NCBI GenBank assembly: GCA_964607545.1 | Contig: CAZSLV010000055.1 | Coordinates: forward strand, 1-12,613 | Source of the DNA: Gudongella sp964607545 | Lineage (GTDB): Bacteria; Bacillota; Clostridia; Tissierellales; Tissierellaceae | Direction of reading: 5' to 3' | DNA length: 12,613 nt | In this document: positions 6,350 to 12,613 of the stretch, one piece after another | How the letters are laid out: every line of letters begins with the position of its first letter | How positions within the stretch are numbered: position 1 is the first letter of the stretch | The notes under the pieces: generated by a model | Told to the model about the DNA's origin: nothing | Databases searched by the model: none | Seen by the model: the letters and a program-made list of their open reading frames with translations, nothing else | Program-made: the position numbers and the translations under genes

Positions 6350-7249
6350 ATGATAAAAGACTTTAAAGATCTTATAGAAAAAGCGAAAATGCTAGATAAG
6401 TTTACTGTGTGTGTAGCTGGAGCTGAAGATGAAGAAGTCCTGAGAGCAATAAAACTTGCCATGGACCTAGGCTTTATTAAGCCAATCCTAGTAGGAAATA
6501 AAGATAAAATTAAAGATTTAGCCAAGATGCTTGATCTAAAAGATTATGAGATAGTCCATGCTATAAGTCCAGAGGAGTCTGCCTTAGAGGCAGTTAAGAT
6601 AGTAAGTTCAGGCAGGGCTAGTGTATTAATGAAGGGTTATGTAAATACCAGCATATATTTAAGGGCAGTTTTAAACAAAGAGTTTGGCTTAAGGACAGGG
6701 AGACTCTTATCCCTCTTAGCTGCTTATGAAATACCCCAATACCATAAATTGCTCTATTGTACAGATAGCGGGGTTAATCCTAATCCAAACTTAGACCAGA
6801 AAAAGGATATATTGACAAATTCCCTACTAGCCCTTGAAGGCTTTGGTCTGTCTATGCCAAAGGTAGCAGCCCTAACAGGTAATGAAATGGTAGACCCAAA
6901 GATTCAATCTACAGTAGATGCAGATGTCTTGGTCAAGATGGTAGAAAAAGGAGAAATCAAGGAATGTATAATTGAAGGTCCCATTGCCTTTGATGTAGCC
7001 TTTGACAAAGAGGCAGCTATTCATAAGGGAATAGATAGTAAAGTATCAGCAGATGTAGACCTATTGTTGTTTCCCAATATGGAAACAGGCAATGCCCTTG
7101 GCAAGTCTTGGCTACTTTGGAATAAGGCTAAGTGGGCAGGGATAATACTTGGGGCTTCGAGTCCAGTAGTTTTAGGTTCAAGGTCAGATACAGCAGAAAT
7201 TAAGGTAAATTCAATAGCCCTAGCATGTTTAGCATCTAATATAAAATAA
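6350..7249 (+). CDS. ptb: Phosphate butyryltransferase
   Basis: A 299-residue member of the phosphate acetyl/butyryl transferase family. It exchanges CoA for phosphate on an acyl-CoA, giving the acyl-phosphate that Buk uses. Motifs: KFTVCVAGAEDEEVL near the N terminus, ILVGNKDKI at 46-54, LMKGYVNTSIYLRAVL at 93-108, GLRTGRLLS at 113-121, TDSGVNPNPNLDQK at 138-151, and the C-terminal LLFPNMETGNALGKSW (239-254) and VVLGSRSD (273-280). The length fits Ptb. The start ATG is preceded by a GGGGG-containing ribosome site just after the buk stop. Spacing to buk (12 bases) and to the aminotransferase gene (14 bases) shows one transcript. The branched-chain acyl-CoA preference is inferred from context. 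Confidence 0.93.
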   Translation: MIKDFKDLIEKAKMLDKFTVCVAGAEDEEVLRAIKLAMDLGFIKPILVGNKDKIKDLAKMLDLKDYEIVHAISPEESALEAVKIVSSGRASVLMKGYVNTSIYLRAVLNKEFGLRTGRLLSLLAAYEIPQYHKLLYCTDSGVNPNPNLDQKKDILTNSLLALEGFGLSMPKVAALTGNEMVDPKIQSTVDADVLVKMVEKGEIKECIIEGPIAFDVAFDKEAAIHKGIDSKVSADVDLLLFPNMETGNALGKSWLLWNKAKWAGIILGASSPVVLGSRSDTAEIKVNSIALACLASNIK

Positions 7250-7263
7250 TTGGAGGTAATAAA

Positions 7264-8442
7264 ATGAAATTTGCAAACCGTATGACCACTTTAAAACCAT
7301 CAGATATACGTGAAGCAATGAAGTTAATTGCAGCAAATCCAGGTACCATATCCTTTGCAGGGGGCCTACCTGACCCAAATCTTTTCCCTGCCCAAGCTAT
7401 GAAAGAAGCTACAGACAAGGTTCTTACAGAAAACCCTAACCTGGCCCTACAATACGGGCTTACGCTTGGAAATGTAAATTTAAGAAAAAAAATCGTAGGA
7501 CTTATGGAAAGAGAAGGCGTAAAAGCAGGAGTAGATAATATAGCTATTACAACAGGGTCCCAACAAGCTATAACAATTGCAGCCATGCTTTTAGTAGAAG
7601 ATGATAGTGTCATTATCACAGAAAACCCATCCTACTTAGGAGCCTTTTCTGCCTTTAAACCCTTTGCAAGTACTTACATAGGAGTTAATGGGGATAAAGA
7701 TGGCATGTTAATGGATGACTTAGAAGATGCATTAAAGAACAATAAAAATGTAAAACTTATATATGTAATTCCAAACTTCCAAAACCCAACAGGTAGGACA
7801 TGGTCACTAGAGAGGAGAAAGGGCCTTCTAGACTTAGCTAAAAAGTATGATCTTCCAATATTAGAAGATAATGCATACGGGGAAGTTAGGTTTGAGGGGG
7901 AAAGAATTCCTTCAATAAAATCACTAGATACAGAGGGTAGGGTTATACACTTGGGTTCATTCTCAAAAATCCTTTCGCCAGGCCTTAGGGTTGGGTGGGC
8001 TTGTGCAGATAAAGAGATAATACTAAAGTATGAATTGGTAAAAAATGGATTAGACCTTCAATCTGCAGAACTTGCACAAATGCAGGTAGATGAATTTTTA
8101 AACTCTAATGATTTAGATGAACATATTGGAAAAATCAACAAGGTTTATAAAGAAAGAAGAGACCTAATGATAAAAACCATAGATGAAGAATTTCCAAAAG
8201 AAGCCACATATTATTATCCAGAGGGTGGGATGTTTATTTGGGTGGACCTACCATCTTATGTAAATACAAGAGACCTCTTAAAAAAGGCAATTGAAAAGAA
8301 AGTTGGCTTTGTCCCAGGAGGGTCCTTCTACCCAGGAGGAGATTGTGAATCTTCAATGCGTTTAAATTTTTCAACCATGGAAAATGACAAGATAGTTGAA
8401 GGAATAAAGATACTTGGTCAAATTTTAAAAGAAAATATCTAA
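7264..8442 (+). CDS. PLP-dependent aminotransferase, class I/II (2-aminoadipate/branched-chain/aromatic type)
   Basis: A 392-residue fold-type I aminotransferase of the LysN/Aro8-like group. Key residues: Asn174 in PNFQNPTG, Asp202 and Tyr205 in EDNAYGEV, the PLP-binding Lys235 in GSFSKILSPGLRVGW, and the carboxylate-binding Arg366 in SMRLNFS. The N-terminal ISFAGGLPDPNLFP loop is typical of this subgroup. The start follows a GGAGG ribosome site. The gene lies between ptb and the oxidoreductase genes. It therefore most likely converts the imported amino acid to the 2-oxoacid that the next enzyme oxidises, passing the amino group to 2-oxoglutarate. Enzymes of this group have broad specificity (leucine, aromatic amino acids, 2-aminoadipate), so the exact amino acid cannot be told from sequence. 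Confidence 0.9.
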   Translation: MKFANRMTTLKPSDIREAMKLIAANPGTISFAGGLPDPNLFPAQAMKEATDKVLTENPNLALQYGLTLGNVNLRKKIVGLMEREGVKAGVDNIAITTGSQQAITIAAMLLVEDDSVIITENPSYLGAFSAFKPFASTYIGVNGDKDGMLMDDLEDALKNNKNVKLIYVIPNFQNPTGRTWSLERRKGLLDLAKKYDLPILEDNAYGEVRFEGERIPSIKSLDTEGRVIHLGSFSKILSPGLRVGWACADKEIILKYELVKNGLDLQSAELAQMQVDEFLNSNDLDEHIGKINKVYKERRDLMIKTIDEEFPKEATYYYPEGGMFIWVDLPSYVNTRDLLKKAIEKKVGFVPGGSFYPGGDCESSMRLNFSTMENDKIVEGIKILGQILKENI

Positions 8443-8476
8443 TTTATTACTATCTAGGATAAGGGAGGAAATGAAA

Positions 8477-8701
8477 ATGGCAGAAAAAACAAAATCAAAG
8501 GGTAAAGTCATGACTACACCAGAAAGATGTAAGCAGTGCGGCTTATGTGTCGTTAATTGCCCTGTAGGTGCCATATCTTTTGGCACAGAGATAAATTCAG
8601 TAGGCTATAACTACACCATTATTGATCATGATAAATGCACAGTTTGTGGAATATGTTACCTAACATGTCCAGACTTTGTATACGAAATTCAAGCTGATTA
8701 A
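8477..8701 (+). CDS. 2-oxoacid:ferredoxin oxidoreductase, delta (2x[4Fe-4S] ferredoxin) subunit
   Basis: A 74-residue polyferredoxin subunit. It has two complete 4Fe-4S motifs, C18-x2-C21-x2-C24-x3-C28 with P29 and C54-x2-C57-x2-C60-x3-C64 with P65, and a short basic N terminus. An ATG six bases earlier (8471) is only 2 bases from the GGGAGG ribosome site (8463-8468). The ATG at 8477 has ideal 8-base spacing and is preferred. It passes electrons from the thiamine-bound intermediate in the beta subunit to a soluble ferredoxin. The gene leads the delta-alpha-beta-gamma set, the order seen in Vor and Kor operons. Confidence 0.9.
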   Translation: MAEKTKSKGKVMTTPERCKQCGLCVVNCPVGAISFGTEINSVGYNYTIIDHDKCTVCGICYLTCPDFVYEIQAD

Positions 8702-8723
8702 ATTTTAAATAGGAGGTAAGAAC

Positions 8724-9782
8724 ATGGCAGATATGATTAAGGGAAATGAAGCTATAGCAGAAGCAGCCATAAGGGCAGGAGCTAGATTATATGCAGGATA
8801 TCCAATTACACCCTCTACAGAAATTATGGAACACATGTCTTGGAGAATGGCGGAAGTTGGGGGTACATTTATACAAGCTGAATCAGAGATTGCAGGTATT
8901 AATATGATCATAGGTGGAGCAGCATGTGGGGTAAAATCTATTACAGCTTCTTCAGGTCCAGGAATGAGCCTAAAACAAGAGGGGATGACTACCCTATCAG
9001 ATGAACAGCTCCCAGCAGTAGTTATAAATACTGTAAGGTATGGAAATGGTATAGGGACCCTACTCTCAGCCCAAGGTGATTACTTAAGGGAGACAAGGGG
9101 TGGAGGGAATGGTGACTATAGGGTCATAGTTTTATGTCCAGAAGGAATTCAAGAAGCAGTAGATTTAACAGTACTAGCATTTGACCTGGCAGAAAAGTAT
9201 AGGATGGTATGTATGCTAATGACTGAAGGCGCCCTAGCACAAATGATGGAACCAGCAGTACTTCCAGAGATGAGAGAAGAAACAAGGTTTCCATGGGGAT
9301 TTGATGGCAAGTATACAAACAAAAAAATTGGTATATTTGATAGAAATTCCATGACAGAAGCAGTAGAACTAAATGCAAAATATAAGGCGGTTAAAGAAAA
9401 TGAGCAAAGATGGGAATCAAATTACTTAGAGGATGCTGACTATGTATTTGTAGCATTTGGCCTAGCTGGAAGATCAACAATTGGGGCAGTTGAAGAGTTA
9501 AGGGCAGAAGGTCATAAGGTAGGGTATATAAGACCAATCACAGTTTGGCCATTTCCTGAAAATGCTTTTAAAGAAGTCAATAAAGATGTAAAAGGTTTTA
9601 TATCGGTAGAAGCAAATGCAACAGGCCAATTAGTTGAAGATATTGCTTTAACTGTTAAGAAGACATGTGAAAAGAACATACCAGTATATTGTAAACCCCA
9701 TGTGTATGGGATACCTTCAATAAGAGCTATTAAGGAAGACTTTATGAAGGTAATAGATGGTCAGATGAAGGAGGTATACTAA
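8724..9782 (+). CDS. 2-oxoacid:ferredoxin oxidoreductase, alpha subunit (VorB/KorA-like)
   Basis: A 352-residue alpha subunit holding the pyrimidine-binding and domain II regions of the thiamine-diphosphate enzyme. Motifs: AGYPITPSTEI at 24-34, QAESEIAGINM at 51-61, and TASSGPGMSLKQEG at 74-87, where the GPG turn is characteristic. It catalyses oxidative decarboxylation of a 2-oxoacid to acyl-CoA with reduction of ferredoxin. An AGGAGG ribosome site precedes the ATG. The stop TAA overlaps the beta start (TAATG), so synthesis of the two is coupled. The buk-ptb and aminotransferase neighbours favour a branched-chain 2-oxoacid (Vor). A 2-oxoglutarate (Kor) enzyme has the same layout and cannot be excluded from sequence alone. 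Confidence 0.92.
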   Translation: MADMIKGNEAIAEAAIRAGARLYAGYPITPSTEIMEHMSWRMAEVGGTFIQAESEIAGINMIIGGAACGVKSITASSGPGMSLKQEGMTTLSDEQLPAVVINTVRYGNGIGTLLSAQGDYLRETRGGGNGDYRVIVLCPEGIQEAVDLTVLAFDLAEKYRMVCMLMTEGALAQMMEPAVLPEMREETRFPWGFDGKYTNKKIGIFDRNSMTEAVELNAKYKAVKENEQRWESNYLEDADYVFVAFGLAGRSTIGAVEELRAEGHKVGYIRPITVWPFPENAFKEVNKDVKGFISVEANATGQLVEDIALTVKKTCEKNIPVYCKPHVYGIPSIRAIKEDFMKVIDGQMKEVY

Positions 9783-10522
9783 TGGCAATTGCAAGAAAAG
9801 TCCCACATATAGTAGATAGGGCCAATGGATTTTGTCCTGGATGTGGTCATGGTATAGTAACAAGACTTATAGGTGAGTGCCTAGAAGAATTAGGTCAAGA
9901 TAAAAATGTAATTTTTGGTATAGGAGTAGGGTGTTCCAGCCTTCTAGGGGGAGTAATAGAAGCTGATAGACTCCACTGCTCACATGGACGTGTAGGGGCA
10001 GTTGCTACTGCTATGAAAAGAGTAAATCCTGATAATTTAGTAATTGTATACCAGGGTGATGGGGATGCTTACTCTATAGGTATAGGAGAAACTACAAGTG
10101 CAGCTTATAGAAATGAAAATTTCACAGCTATAATTATAAACAACACAAATTATGGAATGACTGGTGGTCAGATGTCTAATACTACCATGCCAGGTCAAAA
10201 AACATCAACATCTATCCATGGTAGAGATTGTAATGTAACGGGCATGCCAATTAAATTTCCAGAACTAGTAGCATCACAGTTTGCCCCAGCCTATGCAGCC
10301 AGGGGGTCTGTAGATAGGCCAGCCAATATAAATAAGGTTAAAAAGTACATTAAAAATGCCCTAGAAGCTCAAATGAATAAGGAAGGGTATTCAGTAGTTG
10401 AAGTACTTTCACCTTGTCCAACTAACTGGGGAATGGATGCACCAACTTCAATGAAGAAAATAACAGAAGAATTAATTCCATACTTTCCACTAGGTGAGTT
10501 TAAAACAAGGGAGGCAAAGTAA
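9782..10522 (+). CDS. 2-oxoacid:ferredoxin oxidoreductase, beta (thiamine-diphosphate) subunit
   Basis: A 246-residue beta subunit that binds thiamine diphosphate and a metal ion. Motifs: FCPGCGHG at 17-24, GIGVGCSS at 46-53, the metal/diphosphate motif QGDGDAYSIG at 91-100, and INNTNYGMTGGQMS at 119-132. Length is normal for this subunit. It shares one base with the alpha gene, and the gamma ATG follows its stop codon directly, so the three are one translational unit. The CPGC pair near the N terminus is a conserved family feature. Confidence 0.93.
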   Translation: MAIARKVPHIVDRANGFCPGCGHGIVTRLIGECLEELGQDKNVIFGIGVGCSSLLGGVIEADRLHCSHGRVGAVATAMKRVNPDNLVIVYQGDGDAYSIGIGETTSAAYRNENFTAIIINNTNYGMTGGQMSNTTMPGQKTSTSIHGRDCNVTGMPIKFPELVASQFAPAYAARGSVDRPANINKVKKYIKNALEAQMNKEGYSVVEVLSPCPTNWGMDAPTSMKKITEELIPYFPLGEFKTREAK

Positions 10523-11059
10523 ATGAAAGAGATTGTATTTGCAGGTCTTGGAGGACAAGGAGTACTTACGGCAGGCTTATTAATGTCACAGATGGCCCTT
10601 TTTAAAGGTTACAAGGCAACTTGGTCACCCCAGTATGGGTCAGCTATGAGGGGGGGAACAGCAAATTGTACAGTTAAGTTTGGAGAAGGGAAAATTTACA
10701 ACCCATCCTTAGACCAACCCGACATAGTCCTAGCAATGAATGAAACAGCCTACAAGCAATTCTTACCAATGGTAAAAAGAGGAGGAACTATAGTAGCTAA
10801 CTCAGACATGGTAGATTCATCACCAAGTGACAGGGAAGATATTAAAATAATCCCAGTTCCATGTATGGCCATGGCTCAAGAATTAGGCCATAGTCAAGGG
10901 GCCAATATTATTATGGCGGGTGTAATAGTTAAAGAAACAGGATACTTTACAGAAGAAGAAGCTATAAGTGGTATGAATGACATGTTTAGAAAAAAAGGAA
11001 AAGAAAAGTTTGAGGAGTCTAATACAAAAGCCTTAAAGTTGGGCTATAGCTTTGCATAA
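10523..11059 (+). CDS. 2-oxoacid:ferredoxin oxidoreductase, gamma subunit
   Basis: A 178-residue gamma subunit. It begins with the family marker GLGGQGVLTAGLL (8-20), followed by QYGSAMRGGTANC at 37-49 and a C-terminal helical region with GYFTEEEAI. This subunit contributes to CoA binding and to assembly of the complex. The ATG abuts the beta stop codon, with the GGAGG ribosome site inside the beta gene. It is the last gene of the operon: a strong intrinsic terminator starts 15 bases after the stop. Confidence 0.92.
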   Translation: MKEIVFAGLGGQGVLTAGLLMSQMALFKGYKATWSPQYGSAMRGGTANCTVKFGEGKIYNPSLDQPDIVLAMNETAYKQFLPMVKRGGTIVANSDMVDSSPSDREDIKIIPVPCMAMAQELGHSQGANIIMAGVIVKETGYFTEEEAISGMNDMFRKKGKEKFEESNTKALKLGYSFA

Positions 11060-11073
11060 GAACTTTAGTTTAC

Positions 11074-11104
11074 AAATAAGCTAGAGGAGACTCTAGCTTA
11101 TTTT
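11074..11104 (+). terminator. Rho-independent terminator of the buk-ptb-oxidoreductase operon
   Basis: AAATAAGCTAGAG (11074-11086) pairs perfectly with CTCTAGCTTATTT (11091-11103) around a GAGA loop, and the arm runs into TTTT. The stem is 13 bp, with its G:C pairs in the upper half near the loop. It cleanly separates the operon from the permease gene. Confidence 0.88.
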
Positions 11105-11161
11105 AATAAAGCATATATAAAATAGTATCTAGAAAAAACTCTAAGGAAAGTGAGTGATATT

Positions 11162-12496
11162 ATGTCTAATGGAAATTCAAGTAATGCAATACTTGGTCGT
11201 GGTGATTTAGTTGCTATGGCAATAGGAAATGTTATAGGTGGGGGTATCATGTCCCTTCTAGGAATTGCAATTGGCTTAACAGGTAAGTCAATAGTTATAG
11301 CTTTAATAGTTTGTTCAGTGATGATTCTCTTATCATCCTTACCACAAATTTTTTCATCAGCCACAATAAAAATGAATGGCGGTTTTTACACACAAGCATC
11401 CCTATTTGGGGGAAAATGGTTTGGGGGAGTTTATTCAGTAATATTTGTTTCATACTTTTTCTCAGCATCTTTATATTGTCTATCTTTTGCAAGTTATGTT
11501 TTAAGCTTTGTACCAGGTGCTAGCGTAAAACTAGTAGCCATGATAGTTTTAACAATTCTAGTCTTACTTAATCTAAGAGGGGTCCAAGTAGCTGCTAAGG
11601 CTCAATACATAATGGTAATTTTACTTACAATAGCCCTTTTAGCCTTTGCTGGATTTGGATTAGGATATGTAAAACCAGGATTTACCCAAGGACCAGATTT
11701 TTTATTAAATGGTTTTTCTGGAATAATGTCTGCAGCAGCCCTAATGAGCTTTGCAACAATTGGGTCTACCTTTATAGTAAATTTTAGTGGCCAATGTAAG
11801 AACCCAACAAAAGATATACCCTTTGCTATAATAGTAAGCACAATTGTTGTTACAATCCTATATATTTTAGTTGCAATAGTTGCAGCAGGAGTACTTCCAA
11901 TATCAGAAGTAGCAGGAGAGACTTTAGCTAAAACTGCCTTTACAGTTCTTCCATATCCTATATATTTATTCTTTATAGTATTTGGAGCAATGACAGCCCT
12001 GGTTACATCCTTAAATGCTCTTTTAGGTTGGATAACACCCCCTATAGTACAAGCATGTGAAGATGGATGGTTTCCAAAGTTTCTAGGAGCTAAAAACAAG
12101 AAATACAACACACCACATTGGATATTATTAATTATCTATGGCCTAGCATCCTCAATTATATTGACAGGCTGGAATATTGGAAGTGTAGCAAATGTAGGAA
12201 ACTTTTTATCAAATGCAGTAATGACAGTTGTAATAATAGCCCTAATTAGGATGCCTGATGTTATACCTGACTTATGGTTAAAGTCTAAGTTTCATATAAA
12301 TGATACCCTCTATAAGGTATTAGCAGTAATTGGGGCCCTGATGACTATAATATTCTGTTACTACCTAGCAATTGAGTTAACAAGAGCAGAAGTAATAGGA
12401 ACCTTTATCTACCTAGCTGTAGCCCTAGTCTACCCTGCTATAAGAATGGCGCAAAAAGATACTATTAGCATTAACACAAGCTACGAAGGAGTTTAG
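11162..12496 (+). CDS. APC-family amino acid permease
   Basis: A 444-residue membrane protein with about 12 hydrophobic segments. It has the APC-superfamily opening GRGDLVAMAIGNVIGGGIMSL, with the glycine-rich unwound first helix that binds the amino acid backbone. SGFGLG-type and FVNFSGQCKNPTKDIPFAI segments mark the centre. Its length suits the family. A GTG at 11150 would add four residues but lies only 2 bases from AAGGA, so the ATG at 11162 is preferred with moderate certainty. It lies beyond the operon terminator, with only a tentative AT-rich promoter (TATATAAAAT about 11114-11123) and no copy of the regulator palindrome. It probably imports the amino acid fermented by the upstream operon; the substrate is not identifiable. 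Confidence 0.88.
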   Translation: MSNGNSSNAILGRGDLVAMAIGNVIGGGIMSLLGIAIGLTGKSIVIALIVCSVMILLSSLPQIFSSATIKMNGGFYTQASLFGGKWFGGVYSVIFVSYFFSASLYCLSFASYVLSFVPGASVKLVAMIVLTILVLLNLRGVQVAAKAQYIMVILLTIALLAFAGFGLGYVKPGFTQGPDFLLNGFSGIMSAAALMSFATIGSTFIVNFSGQCKNPTKDIPFAIIVSTIVVTILYILVAIVAAGVLPISEVAGETLAKTAFTVLPYPIYLFFIVFGAMTALVTSLNALLGWITPPIVQACEDGWFPKFLGAKNKKYNTPHWILLIIYGLASSIILTGWNIGSVANVGNFLSNAVMTVVIIALIRMPDVIPDLWLKSKFHINDTLYKVLAVIGALMTIIFCYYLAIELTRAEVIGTFIYLAVALVYPAIRMAQKDTISINTSYEGV

Positions 12497-12507
12497 AGAA
12501 TAAAAGA

Positions 12508-12573
12508 AAGATCCCTCGCCAAGCTCGGGATGACAGAACACGAAGTGTCATCCAGAGCAAAGCGAAGGATCTT
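12508..12573. repeat. Palindromic intergenic repeat (REP-like, GCGAAGGAT type)
   Basis: An imperfect inverted repeat with 28-base arms (12508-12535 and 12546-12573) and a 10-base centre. The outer ends AAGATCC / GGATCTT and inner ends GGATGACA / TGTCATCC pair fully, with mismatches between them. Alternatively the centre can pair as ACAC-GAA-GTGT. The sequence resembles the short palindromic element containing TGTCATCC and GCGAAGGATCT that recurs between genes in many bacteria. It begins 12 bases after the permease stop and could also act as its terminator hairpin. Confidence 0.75.
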
Positions 12574-12576
12574 ATT

Positions 12577-12600
12577 AATCCCTACGCAAAGCGAAGGATT
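12577..12600. repeat. Partial second copy of the palindromic repeat
   Basis: GCAAAGCGAAGGAT occurs at 12557-12570 and again at 12586-12599, 29 bases apart. The second copy forms its own small inverted repeat, AATCC...CGC-AAA-GCG...GGATT. It looks like a truncated or internally deleted copy, or the start of a tandem array that runs past the window. Confidence 0.6.
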
Positions 12601-12613
12601 CCAAAAGGTACCT

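Noticed and set aside
11105..11161. Third copy of the regulator palindrome before the permease gene
   Set aside because: I looked for GGAAC...GTTCC in this spacer and found none, so shared control of the permease is not supported.
11602..12111. Long antisense open frame beneath the amino acid permease gene
   Set aside because: It has no ribosome site and a composition unlike a real protein, and it lies wholly opposite a convincing membrane-protein gene. Similar antisense frames under other genes were also left out.
1..12613. CRISPR array, tRNA or rRNA genes, riboswitch, insertion sequence
   Set aside because: I saw no regularly spaced repeats, no cloverleaf or ribosomal RNA sequence, no recognised riboswitch leader and no transposase. 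The only repeat-like element is the palindrome pair at the right end.

Overview
The window comes from a low-GC anaerobic Firmicute, most likely a member of Clostridia or Tissierellia that ferments amino acids. The evidence is the AT-rich codon use, strong AGGAGG-type ribosome binding sites, ferredoxin-linked 2-oxoacid oxidation, butyrate-kinase-type ATP formation, and an apparent selenoprotein. I cannot name the genus. No gap between genes exceeds 300 bases; the longest is 149 bp, between the PadR gene and the glutaredoxin gene.

Left block (1-2645, minus strand): a four-gene envelope cluster reading leftwards, padR - HAAS-domain membrane protein - lemA - DUF2207-like exported protein, the last cut by the window edge. 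Its promoter has near-consensus -35 and -10 boxes with an inverted repeat lying between them, as expected for an autoregulated PadR-type operon.

Middle (2741-3079, plus strand): a divergently transcribed glutaredoxin gene whose first catalytic cysteine codon is an in-frame TGA (2774-2776). A hairpin placed like a bacterial SECIS element follows it. The sequence therefore encodes a selenocysteine glutaredoxin (U-P-H-C active site) fused to a four-cysteine zinc-ribbon-like tail. A conventional gene caller would lose the N-terminal third and the active site. This is the most notable item in the window.

Right block (3109-11104, plus strand): an IclR-family regulator followed by a tightly packed energy-conserving operon: OFA-family MFS transporter, butyrate kinase (buk), phosphate butyryltransferase (ptb), PLP aminotransferase, then a four-subunit 2-oxoacid:ferredoxin oxidoreductase in the order delta (ferredoxin), alpha, beta, gamma. 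It ends at a strong intrinsic terminator. Together these give a complete route: amino acid to 2-oxoacid (aminotransferase), to acyl-CoA plus reduced ferredoxin (oxidoreductase), to acyl-phosphate (Ptb), to carboxylic acid plus ATP (Buk). A transporter is available for substrate or product exchange. Two nearly identical 20-bp palindromic sites, one ahead of the regulator and one ahead of the transporter, are the probable IclR operators.

Far right: an APC-family amino acid permease in its own unit after the terminator, probably supplying substrate to the pathway. An intergenic palindromic repeat of the widespread 'GCGAAGGAT' type follows it, with a second partial copy at the window end.
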